The position numbers were made by a program, and so were the translations under genes. This document shows positions 15,902 to 28,967 of a DNA stretch of 64,000 nt, piece by piece; the stretch's first letter is position 1, and every line of letters begins with the position of its first letter. The stretch spans positions 189,340 through 253,339 of the forward strand of contig BJOX01000155.1 of assembly GCA_009731375.1 (NCBI GenBank). Reading direction: 5' to 3'. This stretch comes from Paulinella micropora (Eukaryota > Cercozoa > Imbricatea > Euglyphida). Under the pieces are notes generated by a model. That model was not told the DNA's origin and ran no database searches. It worked only from the letters and a program-made list of their open reading frames with translations.

Positions 15902-16813
15902 TAGANNNNNNNNNNNNNNNNNNNNNNNNNNNNNNNNNNNNNNNNNNNNNNNNNNNNNNNNNNNNNNNNNNNNNNNNNNNNNNNNNNNNNNNNNNNNNNN
16001 NNNNNNNNNNNNNNNNNNNNNNNNNNNNNNNNNNNNNNNNNNNNNNNNNNNNNNNNNNNNNNNNNNNNNNNNNNNNNNNNNNNNNNNNNNNNNNNNNNNN
16101 NNNNNNNNNNNNNNNNNNNNNNNNNNNNNNNNNNNNNNNNNNNNNNNNNNNNNNNNNNNNNNNNNNNNNNNNNNNNNNNNNNNNNNNNNNNNNNNNNNNN
16201 NNNNNNNNNNNNNNNNNNNNNNNNNNNNNNNNNNNNNNNNNNNNNNNNNNNNNNNNNNNNNNNNNNNNNNNNNNNNNNNNNNNNNNNNNNNNNNNNNNNN
16301 NNNNNNNNNNNNNNNNNNNNNNNNNNNNNNNNNNNNNNNNNNNNNNNNNNNNNNNNNNNNNNNNNNNNNNNNNNNNNNNNNNNNNNNNNNNNNNNNNNNN
16401 NNNNNNNNNNNNNNNNNNNNNNNNNNNNNNNNNNNNNNNNNNNNNNNNNNNNNNNNNNNNNNNNNNNNNNNNNNNNNNNNNNNNNNNNNNNNNNNNNNNN
16501 NNNNNNNNNNNNNNNNNNNNNNNNNNNNNNNNNNNNNNNNNNNNNNNNNNNNNNNNNNNNNNNNNNNNNNNNNNNNNNNNNNNNNNNNNNNNNNNNNNNN
16601 NNNNNNNNNNNNNNNNNNNNNNNNNNNNNNNNNNNNNNNNNNNNNNNNNNNNNNNNNNNNNNNNNNNNNNNNNNNNNNNNNNNNNNNNNNNNNNNNNNNN
16701 NNNNNNNNNNNNNNNNNNNNNNNNNNNNNNNNNNNNNNNNNNNNNNNNNNNNNNNNNNNNNNNNNNNNNNNNNNNNNNNNNNNNNNNNNNNNNNNNNNNN
16801 NNNNNNNNNNNNN
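15780..16813. repeat. (GATA)n/(GACA)n array and 908-bp gap
   Basis: Tetranucleotide array to 15905, then N from 15906 to 16813. Confidence 0.95.
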
Positions 16814-17190
16814 GACTGTTCGACAGTCTAGTATAAACCGACAGAGCACTGTGGGTTTTATTCCGGGCTCAACAAGCGAGAAAGGGCACCCTGAGGGAAC
16901 AGGATTGTGCTTCCCGTCGCTATTTCGGCATGTGACTTATAGGCGTATGGCTAGGCACACATAAGGCACCCCGCCACGGGCCCAGCACACCCACACCATC
17001 CCCTAATTCTCTGTCTGTCGACAGATGGCACCCATTTCAAAAAACCAAGCCCAAGGGAGGGTCAGTGACGCCTCAAGTGGCCTTGGTTCACTCCGTCGAG
17101 TAAGTGATGAGATCAACTGATGAAATATCGACTAATGTCAGAAAAAAGGAGCTTCTGATCTCGTCAACCAGGAAGTCTGTGGGTAAAATT
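16814..17190 (-). mobile_element. Family B element with a head-to-tail junction
   Basis: On the minus strand a 3' part of one unit (ending gatatttcatca, 17118-17190) is followed directly by the start of a second unit (gttgatctcatc, 17117 downwards). Compare the single unit at 7105-7653, where the same two ends are each joined to (TATC)n. The copy is therefore a tandem dimer, cut by the gap. Confidence 0.75.
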
Positions 17191-17885
<695 letters not shown>

Positions 17886-17921
17886 CTGCTAAGAGCAAGC
17901 ATCCTCCGTCTTTTGAATTGG
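17886..17921 (-). CDS. Exon-like 36-nt segment
   Basis: Minus strand: acceptor tgtgtgtag, donor gtgctgc, one frame reading [11 protein letters not shown]. It lies upstream of the STIMATE-like exons and could encode the start of their first helix, but its phase (1 on exit) does not fit the phase 0 entry of the exon at 15708-15767. Left as unassigned. Confidence 0.25.
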
Positions 17922-17929
17922 CTACACAC

Positions 17930-18235
17930 ATTACATTACATTACATTACATTACATTACATTACATTACATTACATTGCATGGCACTACATTACATTACA
18001 TAAACATTACATTAACATAACATAAACATAAAAATAACATAAAGAATAACATAACATGACATAACATAACATAACATAACATAACAAAACAATAACATAA
18101 CATAACATAACATAGCAAAACAAAACAAAACACAACATATATCATAAACATAATAACATAAAATAACATCAAATAACATAGCATAACATAAGAACATACA
18201 AGTACTCATATATACATAACACAATACCGTTTCCA
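17930..18235. repeat. (ACATT)n/(ACATA)n pentanucleotide array
   Basis: Imperfect pentanucleotide array of the same type as that at 46.7-48.2 kb. Confidence 0.9.
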
Positions 18236-20918
18236 CATAACTGATGTTCAATAGCGATATGAAACGAAACTTGAGGAAAAGTGGAAACGTAAAAATGACA
18301 GGGAATTCGACCGATGTTAAGTGTTTGGTGGGAGTTGTATTGCTTGTTTTTCCTTTCTTATTCAGTTGTTTTCCATCGACTCTAAGCCGATATTTGCATG
18401 AATAAGATTCTCGGACCAGTGCATATGTGCACATAAAGAAGAGTAGCTAAGAGTGTAACGACGGACTCGACGGACCAACCGACGCACATTTGGAGGAATC
18501 TTGGATGCCACTTCAGCTATGCGTTGAGTTGAAACGAAACTGAACTGTGAGACAAGAGTACAAGCGCTGACCGGGAAGAGGATCGGGCCCACCAAGGATG
18601 TCTGCCATCAGCGAGTCAAATCCAATGCACCGGACAGACTCAGTAGTTCTCTCAGTGCTCTTTCCTGACTCTTTCAAACTTGCTTTGATGCTTGACGCTG
18701 TACTTACACCCACAAACTTTGTATTTTTCCCGTATCGTTGGGTGGACCGTCACAAGCATTTCTTTGTAAAAAACGGTGCTGTAAACAAAGAACCCCTCTG
18801 GCCTGATGCAGCCAGATGCCACTTTTCTGTTGGTAGCGACAGCACACGTGACAGCACCAGCATCAGTGCCTTCAGTACGGAGTACCGAAGTAACTCTGCC
18901 TTTTGTGCTTTTGGCCTGTAGACATGAAGCGCAGGGTACACCCGAATGGCGACGCAGCCAGATCCGGGTGAACACTGCGCTTCTAGACACCACAAATACG
19001 CTACACGACGTTCGGTGTACCATATGTAGTCTCGGTCGCCCTAGCCTCGCAGAAGCTTGCGGCAAGGTTGACCATCGAACATAGCAACACCTGGATGGTG
19101 ACGCGGCTTAGGCAAAAGATGCTACCCACACGCTAGCCGCAATTGTGTAGTGTGTCTTGACTGGACCGAGTTTACTCCGCGCTTTCGTATTCCTCGCAGG
19201 CACTGCGGCACATGAAGGTGCAGGACCTGGCCGAAGCAAAAGCCAATACTGAAATTTCAAGATAGTCTTGATTTCTAGCTTGTGTCTAGCTTGTGCTTCG
19301 ATGACAGCAAGTTCATAAGATTCTCCTCTGCACGACGTTTCAACTTCACTAACTAGTTTTCGATTCCGTTCAGAAATAATTTCAAACTATTAAGTCAAAG
19401 ATCTTTTTAGAAAAGATTGACTACTATGTGCTATTGCTTTTTTCCTCCATATTACTTTTTCCTGACTTCCCGTGAAACTTTGTTTTACTGTAAATTTTAT
19501 GATAAGGAAATAAACCGCAGAACGCAATGTTTTTCCTTTACCAGCTATTTTCGCCTTGGTGCTTCCCAAATCAATTTAGGGAATTTTCATTGTCTAACAA
19601 CCCGACAACTATCAGTTTTATGATTGTTAACTCAAAGACTTGCGACCCTATCAGTTTGAGAACTGGATACATCACAATCTACGTTCTACACTTGATCGTA
19701 CGTTGCACCCAAGTCTGTAACGAGTTCGAAATTATGTAAATAAACGAAATGACCTCTCTACTATTACTTATTTTACCTGCCCACTCAGAGTGCAGGACTC
19801 TTAGCAGCCATAGTGTTCTTATTAAGAGTTCGTTGTATCTGCCTACTTGAAGAGTTGTAATACAAACTCACAATTCGAATTTTTCCATTTAAGAGAAAAC
19901 TACACAGAGTTGGTGTGTTCTGTGCACAGATCGATTTGGAAAGACCCTCTCTTTCAAGAGTGGCTATACAACAACGTATTAGGACAGTGGTAACCGAAAT
20001 CACGTATGTCTCGACAGACCGTTTACCTGCCGTTGCATTTTTGTGTTCCTACTCTGCCCTTATACACACTATGCAGTCAACCAACACAATATGTGTTTGG
20101 TTTTGTCGTTTGAGTGTCATCCCCTACTTACAGAGTGGAAAACACCTCTGTATTAAGACAGGATGTCTTAACCTAACGAGCTCAATAATAAAAAGGAATT
20201 TAATAATAACGTTGAACACAACTGGTTCAGAACTAACCTCCCCTTCTAAACTAGAAAGAGAAGTCAAATCTGAACCCAACCAACACTTGCAAGTTAGAGG
20301 AAAAAACCGCTAAAAACTGAGTGTCCCTTTGACAGGATCAACTGACACGTTTCGTTACGTCCGTAACCTGCACAAATGCCAAAGCATACCCCAAACAACA
20401 ACCCATAAGTGCAATTTCCCTTATTTAACCATAAATTCCCAGTCACGGGAAAAAAGCCAAATTTCACGGAATTTCCTTGACTTTCTCCCTTAACTTCAAA
20501 CTGTTACTACATGTGCTGTAGAATGATCGAGTCAACGCTATAAATGTGGGAGGTTATTCAATATGGATGCTACACAATAGTGTAATCTGCATCCTAACAA
20601 CCTTCTCCACGCCGGTGAACTGTTAAGTGTAAGATATAGATTTTGAGATCCTATGGGATCCAAGCTTCCTAGCTTTCCTTCCATATTTCTTGTCCTAATA
20701 CGACATTACAACCGGACGTATTAATCAGAACCGGAAATGTAATAAGAATTCATCTTAAAATACATTTAATAACAAGAAATTACTTCCAAAAGTAAATTCC
20801 CGTAAAGCCCTAATAGCGTAAAAACGATGTAGTATACCGTGGGTGTTACATTTCCTCGAATGCACCTCGCCCTCTTCAGCTACTGCTCTGCGTTCTGGCC
20901 TACCCCTGGTACGTTTAC
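18236..20918. other. Unique region without a recognisable gene
   Basis: About 2.7 kb of non-repetitive sequence. Overlapping open frames on both strands at 18598-19084 are under 140 codons and have no motif I know, so I do not call them. From about 19.4 kb the DNA is AT-rich and frames are short. It may be the upstream part of the Gag-like element that follows. Confidence 0.6.
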
Positions 20919-22520
20919 ATGTGGAACCAGTCGCGACATGACGACTTAATATCGAAATACAACGAGCACAAGCGACTTTGTCTGGACCCATATCCCATTT
21001 GGGCTCCCGTACAGACACTCTACGTACAGATAAGCAGTTTCAGGAGGCAGTCAAGGCTGGAAAGACTACTCGGTTGGTACAAACCTGTCACGTACACAAA
21101 CCATGCAATTTATTTACGATTTACTGACCAGCTATGTTGGTGGTGAACGAGACATTCTTCGGGAAATTCACAAGGATAAGGCTACCTGGCTACTACAGTC
21201 CCCAATTGCCCCTCAAGCCAGCCTAGACCTCCTTTGTAACCCAGATTGGACAGACGCTGAGATCTACGCCAGTACCTGGGACCTGCAGGTTCGTTGGCAG
21301 CTGCAGAGAAGCTCTGGAATGACATTGGCAACGTCATCCCCGTAGAATTTTTTAATAACTACTACCCATTCACCGCTTCAACTGTTGAATTGGAAGGGTC
21401 ACTACCGGTCACAGCTCCTTCAAGTACAGCCGCTGGTGCCACATCCACTCCCGCATTGAACCAGACTGGTCCGACTACTTTACAGTCTGCTGGCAGCTCA
21501 TCTGCGACAACGACCCGTTCAAGCCACCCTTCAACGTCTTCGACTTCCGGAACAGCTACGCTGACCCCGTCAACTCCGATACTGCCCTCAGTTCCAACAT
21601 CTGCAGTCGCACCGATACTTCGAGCACCGACGGCTGATCGAACTGCCTTTGCACGCGGATTAGCAGTCCACTACCACATCGCCAACACGCCGATTCAACT
21701 GGCCATCATGCACGCCATCAGCAACGTTAGCGAGTGGGGAGATAGAGTTACGGTTACCATCATGGACACCTGTTGGGACCGCTTCGTCCGCGTCACTAAC
21801 CCAATCCAGCAGGTTTGGTGTTCGCTGTCCCTCATCTGGCTGCAATTCATTCGCAACTTTATTCATGTTAGTTTGGATAATCATGACACACGAAGGTCAG
21901 CTCTCCAAGCCCTCAACCTGCCACGTTATAACAAGGAGCAAATCCTGGCGTACATCCATCGGTGTATCACGTTCTACGAAGCCCTACGTGCGATTGGTTT
22001 GAGCGTTTGTGACGTAAACCAGATTGAGGATTTGGATCGCATGCTATCCCCGATGGAACGTGACCGATGGAATCGACAATCGGATCAAGTCACGCGTGAC
22101 TACGGAGCTGGCTGGCCGTGCAATTTGGATGACCTCCTCCCTAGGCCTTGGGCCAGGTCCCTTGACTCCAACGTCGTACAAGACCATCCCATGGAGATGG
22201 AAATCCCGGAACGTCAGCTGCCCCGGCAGAAGCACAAGGCCGACGCCGTGGCGATGACTCAAACTGCTCCCTTGCAAACACTGACTCGCCCTGTCAAGCG
22301 CCTGAAGACTGACCCACCGGGTACCTCGTCGAGTCAGACCAAACGAAGACCTTTCAGGGGCATACCATGCACCTACTGCAAGGAGTACAACAACCTCTTG
22401 AAGAAGTGCCAACTCCCCAAACATTCGTTTGAAGAGTGCAACTACGTCAACAGCGTCGTCAAGACGACGGGAAGCAATCAGCGGCCGCCGCTCGCAACAC
22501 ACCGCGCGCCTTCCACATGA
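20919..22520 (+). pseudogene. Gag-like protein of a retroelement, frame-broken
   Basis: The best part is an open frame at 21294-22520 of 408 codons: a Ser/Thr-rich N-terminal third, a helical capsid-like middle (AIMHAISNVSEWGD, then WLQFIRNF), and a basic tail with CTYCKEY and, 10 residues on, KHSFEEC. That tail resembles a zinc knuckle with an insertion. Coding-like sequence continues upstream in two other frames (20919-21143 and 21103-21293, including WTDAEIYASTWDLQ), so the N terminus is separated by frameshifts or small introns. Two in-frame TGA codons (22518 and 22578) separate it from the next open frame. I infer a decayed LTR- or DIRS-type gag. No similarity to the Gag at 32232-33308 is obvious. 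Confidence 0.5.
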
Positions 22521-22592
22521 CTACCTGGTCCCGCGCGTCTTCTCCGTTGGTCCCAACTCCCTCGCCTCTACGTATTGTGACTATCCCAACAG

Positions 22593-23581
22593 TTGTCACT
22601 GGATGCGGTTGGGTCGCCAAACATCCTCTCCATCGCCCATTTATCTACTTGCGCTTTGGACTCCGCTTGCAACTGTAAAGGCGTTGCTCGCCTTTCGTGG
22701 GTTATACAACACGGCTTCACTATTCGGCAGCTACCGCCTGTGGCAGCAAGCTCATCTGTCGGCATCGACGCAGTACTCAATCGAACTTTTTGTCTTTGCC
22801 AACCCAACGTCGCCGCTCCATGCAATCACCGTTTATGTTCCCACCTGCCCGATCACGTGGATTTACTCTTCGCCAACGAGGTGACCGCACAGATAAATCT
22901 GTCTATTGACGAGGCCCAGAGGATTAAGCCGACGGACTGCATCCCTTTGAAGCCTAAGACAAGAGAAATCGTCTACGAGACGGAATTTCATCTCTTCGAC
23001 GAACCACTTCAAGTGGGTAATCGCCAATTAGCCACCATCAGCTACGACTTTCGTCCGGAGATCTTGGCTGAAATGATTTCGTACCCGACTTCTGAGATCG
23101 AGAAAATCTTCAAGACCCGTGTCATCACACAACCTTCGGATTCCTACGATCTTTTGTCAACTTCGCAAGCTCACCTCTACGGCCGCACAGTCAACCTCTT
23201 CATGTCCGAGAAAAAGAGACCATGCGATGGGAAGGTGCTGATAGAAGAATACTACGAAGACGACGACGACGAAGAAGAAGACGAAGAAGAAGAAGAAGAA
23301 GAAGAAGAAGAAGAAGAAGAAGAAGAAGAAGAAGAAGAAGAAGAAGAAGAAGAAGAAGAAGAAGAAGAAGAAGAAGAAGAAGAAGAAGAAGAAGAAGAAG
23401 AAGAAGAAGAAGAAGAAGAAGAAGAAGAAATCAAATCTAGTGTCCCCAAAAGACAAAAGTCATTTCCTAGTCCGATCACACAAGAAGATTATCGTAACGA
23501 TGCCCTTGCCTGGTCGCTCATCCAAAGTACTCAGCGGGCCGACCCGAGACGCAGCCCGACTGCACGATCTCTCTCTTTCGG

Positions 23582-23635
<54 letters not shown>

Positions 23636-24032
23636 ATCCTCATCATCGGCAGCATTATCATCTACCACGTCAACCGCATCGGTCCTTAGGCAACCATCGG
23701 CCCCTGCAACTGGCACACCGCAATCATTCCAGAATGCGCTGAGCAACCCTCCGTCGTTACAGGCTCCAATTGTTCCTCTAACATCTAGTCACAGCTATCA
23801 ACAGAGTAGGCGGTGCTCTTCTAGCAAACGCGAACGCTCTTCTAGCAAACGCAAACGTTCAGCATCACCGGTACCTTCTTCCCCTTGCTCTCCAGTCCCG
23901 GCAGTCTCTCCTCCGCCACCTCGGCTCACCCAACCTACTACCAGTCCAGTCGCCGGGCTGAGTAAAGCATCCAAGAAGGCACATAACCGCGCATCTTCCG
24001 GCCGTCGACACCTGCGAGAAATACAGCCGTGA
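22593..24032 (+). CDS. Uncharacterised open frame with long Glu and Ser runs
   Basis: 479 codons open, in the same frame as the Gag-like frame upstream. No ATG begins it (the frame opens after TGA at 22578), so it is probably a continuation or an exon. The first 200 residues are ordinary globular-looking sequence with several Cys/His (CLCQPN, CNHRLCSHLPDHVDLLF). An acidic run of more than 50 Glu from (GAA)n follows at 23264-23430, then a Ser run from (TCA)n at about 23582-23650, then a Pro/Ser-rich tail with SSKRERSSSKRKRS. I recognise no domain. It may be the protease/pol spacer of the same decayed element. Confidence 0.4.
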
Positions 24033-24190
24033 TGCCAGCCCACCCGCAGGCACCTCAAACATCTTCTAGTAGTTCGTCCTCCTCGTCCAGTTCCTCGTCG
24101 GCACCCGCGGAAAGCCCAACTAGGACGCCAGCCCAATCCTCGGCGTCTCGCTCCCCGGTGCAAGGCGCCCTCGGGTCACATTCTCGCTAA
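24032..24190 (+). CDS. Small Ser-rich frame overlapping the previous stop (TGATG)
   Basis: ATG at 24032 overlaps the TGA that ends the upstream frame by one base. It encodes 52 residues (MPAHPQAPQTSSS, then a Ser run, SPTRTPAQSS). The composition continues that of the preceding tail. A one-base indel in the parent frame is as likely as a true stop-start overlap. Confidence 0.3.
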   Translation: MPAHPQAPQTSSSSSSSSSSSSSAPAESPTRTPAQSSASRSPVQGALGSHSR

Positions 24191-24684
24191 GCCCACAATG
24201 GACAATACAAGACCGTGACGAGGTGGGACCACAAAGCCAGCTGGCACAGAGAGATGCAATGACGCCGGTACCACCGCCACCGCTTTCTCCTCCAGCTGAA
24301 CGTTATGTCAGGATCAGCCCCACGAGATCGAGTCGCCCTTGGTCGGGATTCTCCAACTTTACGGACGTGCCAGGCCATCAACTGGATTCAAAAAGCCTAT
24401 AACACCAACGGCTCTCCAGGCATGGACAAGGAACTCTACATTGTTCGAGACATTTTCGCTACCTATTTTCCAACAGCGGCCATGATCATGATTCCAGGCA
24501 CTCACCCGCATTGCCGTCATCTGGGTTACTGGATCCCAAAGCATTTTACCCTCAACCAAGGCCTATATATATGGCCGGATTCAACAATGGTGCACATGCA
24601 ACACCCAAGAGTGTAACGCTACTTCCCTAGGATATAACCGCGCCAGCACGGTGTCTTCCGTCTCGAACCTCTCGGTAGCCCGAG
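24191..24684 (+). other. Coding-like remnant, frames interrupted
   Basis: A Pro-rich stretch (MTPVPPPPLSPPAERYVR, from 24258) and an open frame at 24305-24616 (GSPGMDKELYIVRDIFATYF) lie in different frames. They look like the broken end of the element upstream. No motif recognised. Confidence 0.25.
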
Positions 24685-24903
24685 AGAATTATTAAATATT
24701 CGGATGAGTTATTAAGTCCGAGAGAATTATTAAAAACCAAATTTGACCGTCAGGTTGACGAAGAAAAACAAATTAACGAACAAGTTAAAGAAATAACAAA
24801 GGAGAAAAAAACAAAAGAACAGTTAAAGAGAGAACTTATTGATGAAGGTAATATAAGAACGAGCAAAAGAGAAAGAAAAGCAAAAATAATATTAGATTTA
24901 TGA
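24685..24903 (+). CDS. AT-rich Lys/Glu coiled-coil fragment without a start codon
   Basis: The frame is open for 72 codons to a TGA, reads ELLSPRELLKTKFDRQVDEE and continues with EKTKEQLKREL-like heptads. Codon usage is strongly AT-biased, unlike the Gag-like region before it. The upstream part would be in another exon or is lost. Confidence 0.35.
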   Translation, partial: RIIKYSDELLSPRELLKTKFDRQVDEEKQINEQVKEITKEKKTKEQLKRELIDEGNIRTSKRERKAKIILDL

Positions 24904-25215
24904 AGAAAAGAATACGGAGATGGAACTATTACCATACTTTTTATGTTGTATAATATTAATTCCATCTCACAGTTTCGAACCCGCGACACTGAGATTCCGT
25001 AACTGCTCCATTCCCGTTCGACCGCAGCACTCGCTTCGGAAACATTGTAAGAATTTTGCCGTAAAAAACAAAAAACGCAAATGTGGTTAAATAATTACGA
25101 TAGCCAAAAAGAAACCGTCAGCCGTACTTCAATGAGGAATTTTCCTTCAGGAAACCTTTCTTCCCTGGTCTCTTACTGTTTCATAAAAAGAATTCCACGA
25201 AAAAAATAAGCAAGT

Positions 25216-25442
25216 ATGTCCGACGATACAGTGATTCTCACCAACCGCTCTGCTCCAGAGACGGATGAAGATGTTGAGCAAAGAATAAAAAGGAGAAAAA
25301 CGAGAAATGATTTAGAAATCCAAGAAGGACAAATAGAGAAAATAGTTGGTGATAATAAGTTTATTGATAAACAAATAAAGTCTCTTGAGGCGAAGAAAGA
25401 AAAGAATAACCAAGAAATAAAAGCACAAAAAAAAAAACAAAA

Positions 25443-25479
<37 letters not shown>

Positions 25480-25707
25480 NNNNNNNNNNAAAACAAGCGA
25501 GAGAAGATGTCGCTGTCGCAAAGTGAAAGAAGATGTATTCTTCATTGAAGAAATGACAAAATATAATAGTTGGGTAAATAAAGGACTAAATGTAAAGTCT
25601 GGAATAAACACAACAGACGGAATGAATTTTGTTTTGCTATGTATTACGAATAAACGAATGAGATTAGATGATGCTATATTAGTAGCGAGAAGACGGCAAC
25701 AACAACG

Positions 25708-25753
<46 letters not shown>

Positions 25754-25783
25754 CTATCGCAACAACCTATGTCCACGGAATGA
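25216..25783 (+). CDS. AT-rich hypothetical protein with coiled coil and Gln tail, gap inside
   Basis: ATG at 25216 (MSDDTVILTNRSAPETDEDV) opens a Lys/Glu-rich coiled coil that runs into poly-Lys and a 10-base gap (25480-25489). After the gap another frame continues (VKEDVFFIEEMTKYNSW) and ends in a run of about 20 Gln at 25783. Because the gap length is arbitrary, the two may be one protein of about 190 residues. The (CAA)n end could be an expanded repeat. The AT-rich codons set it apart from neighbours on both sides. No family recognised. Confidence 0.4.
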
Positions 25784-25988
25784 CCCCTTGGCATGTAGGG
25801 TCTAAAACTAGCATGTCTTTGATACAGTGTTTTTAATCACTAAATAACAATAATATTCAAAAAAAAAAGGGGGGGGGGGGGGGAAAGCCCCTATAATATC
25901 AAAAGAAATTTTATCTTTTATCTGTGTAGGTTGCGATATCTGGAGGAAGAAAGGAGAACTCAAGACGAAGAAAAAAGAAAACCCGTCT

Positions 25989-26321
25989 TTGAAGACTATC
26001 GCGACAGAGGAGTTTAGAGAAAAATTTTATGTGAGGGAGAGAAGAGTTGATAAGGCACGGTTTAATTTGCGAAGTAGTGGAAATGAGCAATGGTTTGAGA
26101 AATTACTCAATGGATTGAGTGATGGTGGAGTTTGGTTTTACCCAGATGCTGGTGCTACTTTTATCAAGAATGACAACAAGTTTACGAATAAAGATAGTGA
26201 GGCATTTGAAAGAGCAAAAAATGTACTTCTTCGAAGTCGTTTGTTTTCAACCGTTTATTTAAGCTTGAAGAGTAAAATTATTAATTTCCCTTCCTTTTTC
26301 CTTATTCGCTGTCCTTTTTGA
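25989..26321 (+). CDS. AT-rich hypothetical protein
   Basis: 110 codons, open well upstream (about 25925) without an ATG. It reads EEFREKFYVRERRVDKARFN and NEQWFEKLLNGLSDGGVWFY, which looks like a folded domain. A poly-G run at 25869-25883 separates it from the previous frame. It may be another exon of the same AT-rich gene. No family recognised. Confidence 0.35.
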   Translation: MKTIATEEFREKFYVRERRVDKARFNLRSSGNEQWFEKLLNGLSDGGVWFYPDAGATFIKNDNKFTNKDSEAFERAKNVLLRSRLFSTVYLSLKSKIINFPSFFLIRCPF

Positions 26322-26439
26322 TTTCTATTTGATTTCTATATGATTTATGTTCGTTGTTTAAAAATGATGATTTGGGACTTAAAGACCCTTTTTGGGCGGG
26401 TATTTTTCTTGAAAAATACCTGCAAAAAAAGGGTAATTA

Positions 26440-27300
<861 letters not shown>

Positions 27301-27308
27301 GTTTTGTT

Positions 27309-27850
27309 GCGCTTGCAAAAACTTCATTTCAAAGCATACCATGCATTCCATGAGCTCTCTCCCCTCTCTCATAGCTTTTATGTGTTTCAGCACAAAGACC
27401 TAGATTGTGCATGAGATTGTGCATGGAATATGCGTGATTGTGCATGAGATGAGAAGCGTTAGATGTAAAATTGTGTGAAATGTGTATGGATGTAAATTAC
27501 TTCTCATCCGCTACTCACTACCACGCCCAATTGGATTCTTGTAATGCCTAAAAATCGAAACTAAAAAGCACTTTTGTGAAAAACAAAAAATGCAAATCTG
27601 AGAGTGATAAGGTTGTCTCGCTAATCAGTAGTATAGGGGTCTTCAAATTTTCTCGCGGGAACAAACGTTCCCGCTTCTTTTATAGCGGGAACAAAAATAA
27701 TCAAGTCCACTCAAGAATCTCTCTCACGGCCCACTCTGTCTGATATGGAGCATTTAGGTATTTGTGAAATGACGCTTTTGCTGCGCAAGCTTGCAAAAAC
27801 TTCATTTCACAGCATAACATGCATTCCATAAGCTCTCTCCCCTCTCCTAG
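27309..27850. repeat. Pair of diverged direct repeats (about 60 bp)
   Basis: 27313-27373 and 27789-27848 share cttgcaaaaacttcatttca and ccattccat-agctctctcc with a few substitutions. Between them is AT-rich unique sequence without coding signal. From 27851 to 28967 I see nothing I can name. Confidence 0.6.
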
Positions 27851-28967
27851 GTCCCGAAAAGACCTCTGGAAAAAACTGTAATGCCACTTTTCCCTGGCAA
27901 AATGCCGTAAAATTGCCGATAATCCCTCAAAGGTTGCCTTTTTGACCCAACTAAAAATAAAAAGGCGACTGGAAAAAAAATGAAGAAAGACTTCATCAGC
28001 TGTTTATTGCAGATTAATGTTGTTTTGACATGTGCGTTGGTATTATCCTTGATACACCCTTTCTGTTGATGATATGATCCCCAAATGTGAGTAATCAAGC
28101 TTTTCTGCATCTGTAATTCCTCGAACGAGAACGGTGACTACCAACGTTCAGAATTCTGATTACCCATGTACTATCGTTGCTATGCTTGCATTCTGCGCGT
28201 TCACATAGTTTGTGGTTTGTTCTGTACGTGTATATCTGTTTGTGTATGCTTGCATCCTTGCTACCTTCGAGATTGTTTTTGTTGGTGAGTTTTTGTATTC
28301 TACTATATGTATCTGATATAAATGTTTTGTATGACTATTCCCGTAATTAGTGATGTAAGTGGTCATATTGCGTTCAAAATCGATGAGAGTATAAGTGGTA
28401 TCGTTTTAGTTATGAAGGAAGCGTTGTATTTGCATGGTAAGTTATCGATTTTAAATTTAGTGTATATAAGTTCTTAAATATTTTGGGTGGTTATTGTGTT
28501 GTTTTTGTCTGGTGTTGTTCAGATATGTTTTTGGCGTGTTGAATCTCTTACTAGACTCTAATACCGTCGTGTTTAACGTGTCAGCATATCCTGGAATCAA
28601 TTTCTGTGTGATTGCTCATTTCTCTGCATTAATTACGTCTGCATGTCTATATCACTATAAAATTTTGGAGGAAATATATTGTTATGTGGCCTATATTAAT
28701 TGCTATTAAGCGGACTTATTGCTGTAGTCATGTCATTACGTGACATGAATTTAACGCCATATATCTTAGTCAAATGTGTCTTTTTCCTGGACTAACATAA
28801 CAAATTTGTATCTGTATTTTTTGCATTAAATTGTATTCCAGTACAGTATGGAAATCGATTTCATAAACGGACTTCCAGCACTTACCTTGTAAACCATAGC
28901 AGACACTATCGTCAAACAGTTGTGTAGGCTGTAAACGAATGTATTTAATTTGAGAACAAGGAAGTAT

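Noticed and set aside
18598-19084. Overlapping open frames on both strands
   Set aside because: All are under 140 codons, without motif or splice context, and neither strand looks better than the other.
22044-22502. 152-codon minus-strand frame opposite the Gag-like gene
   Set aside because: Antisense shadow; the plus strand has the zinc-knuckle-like tail and better composition.
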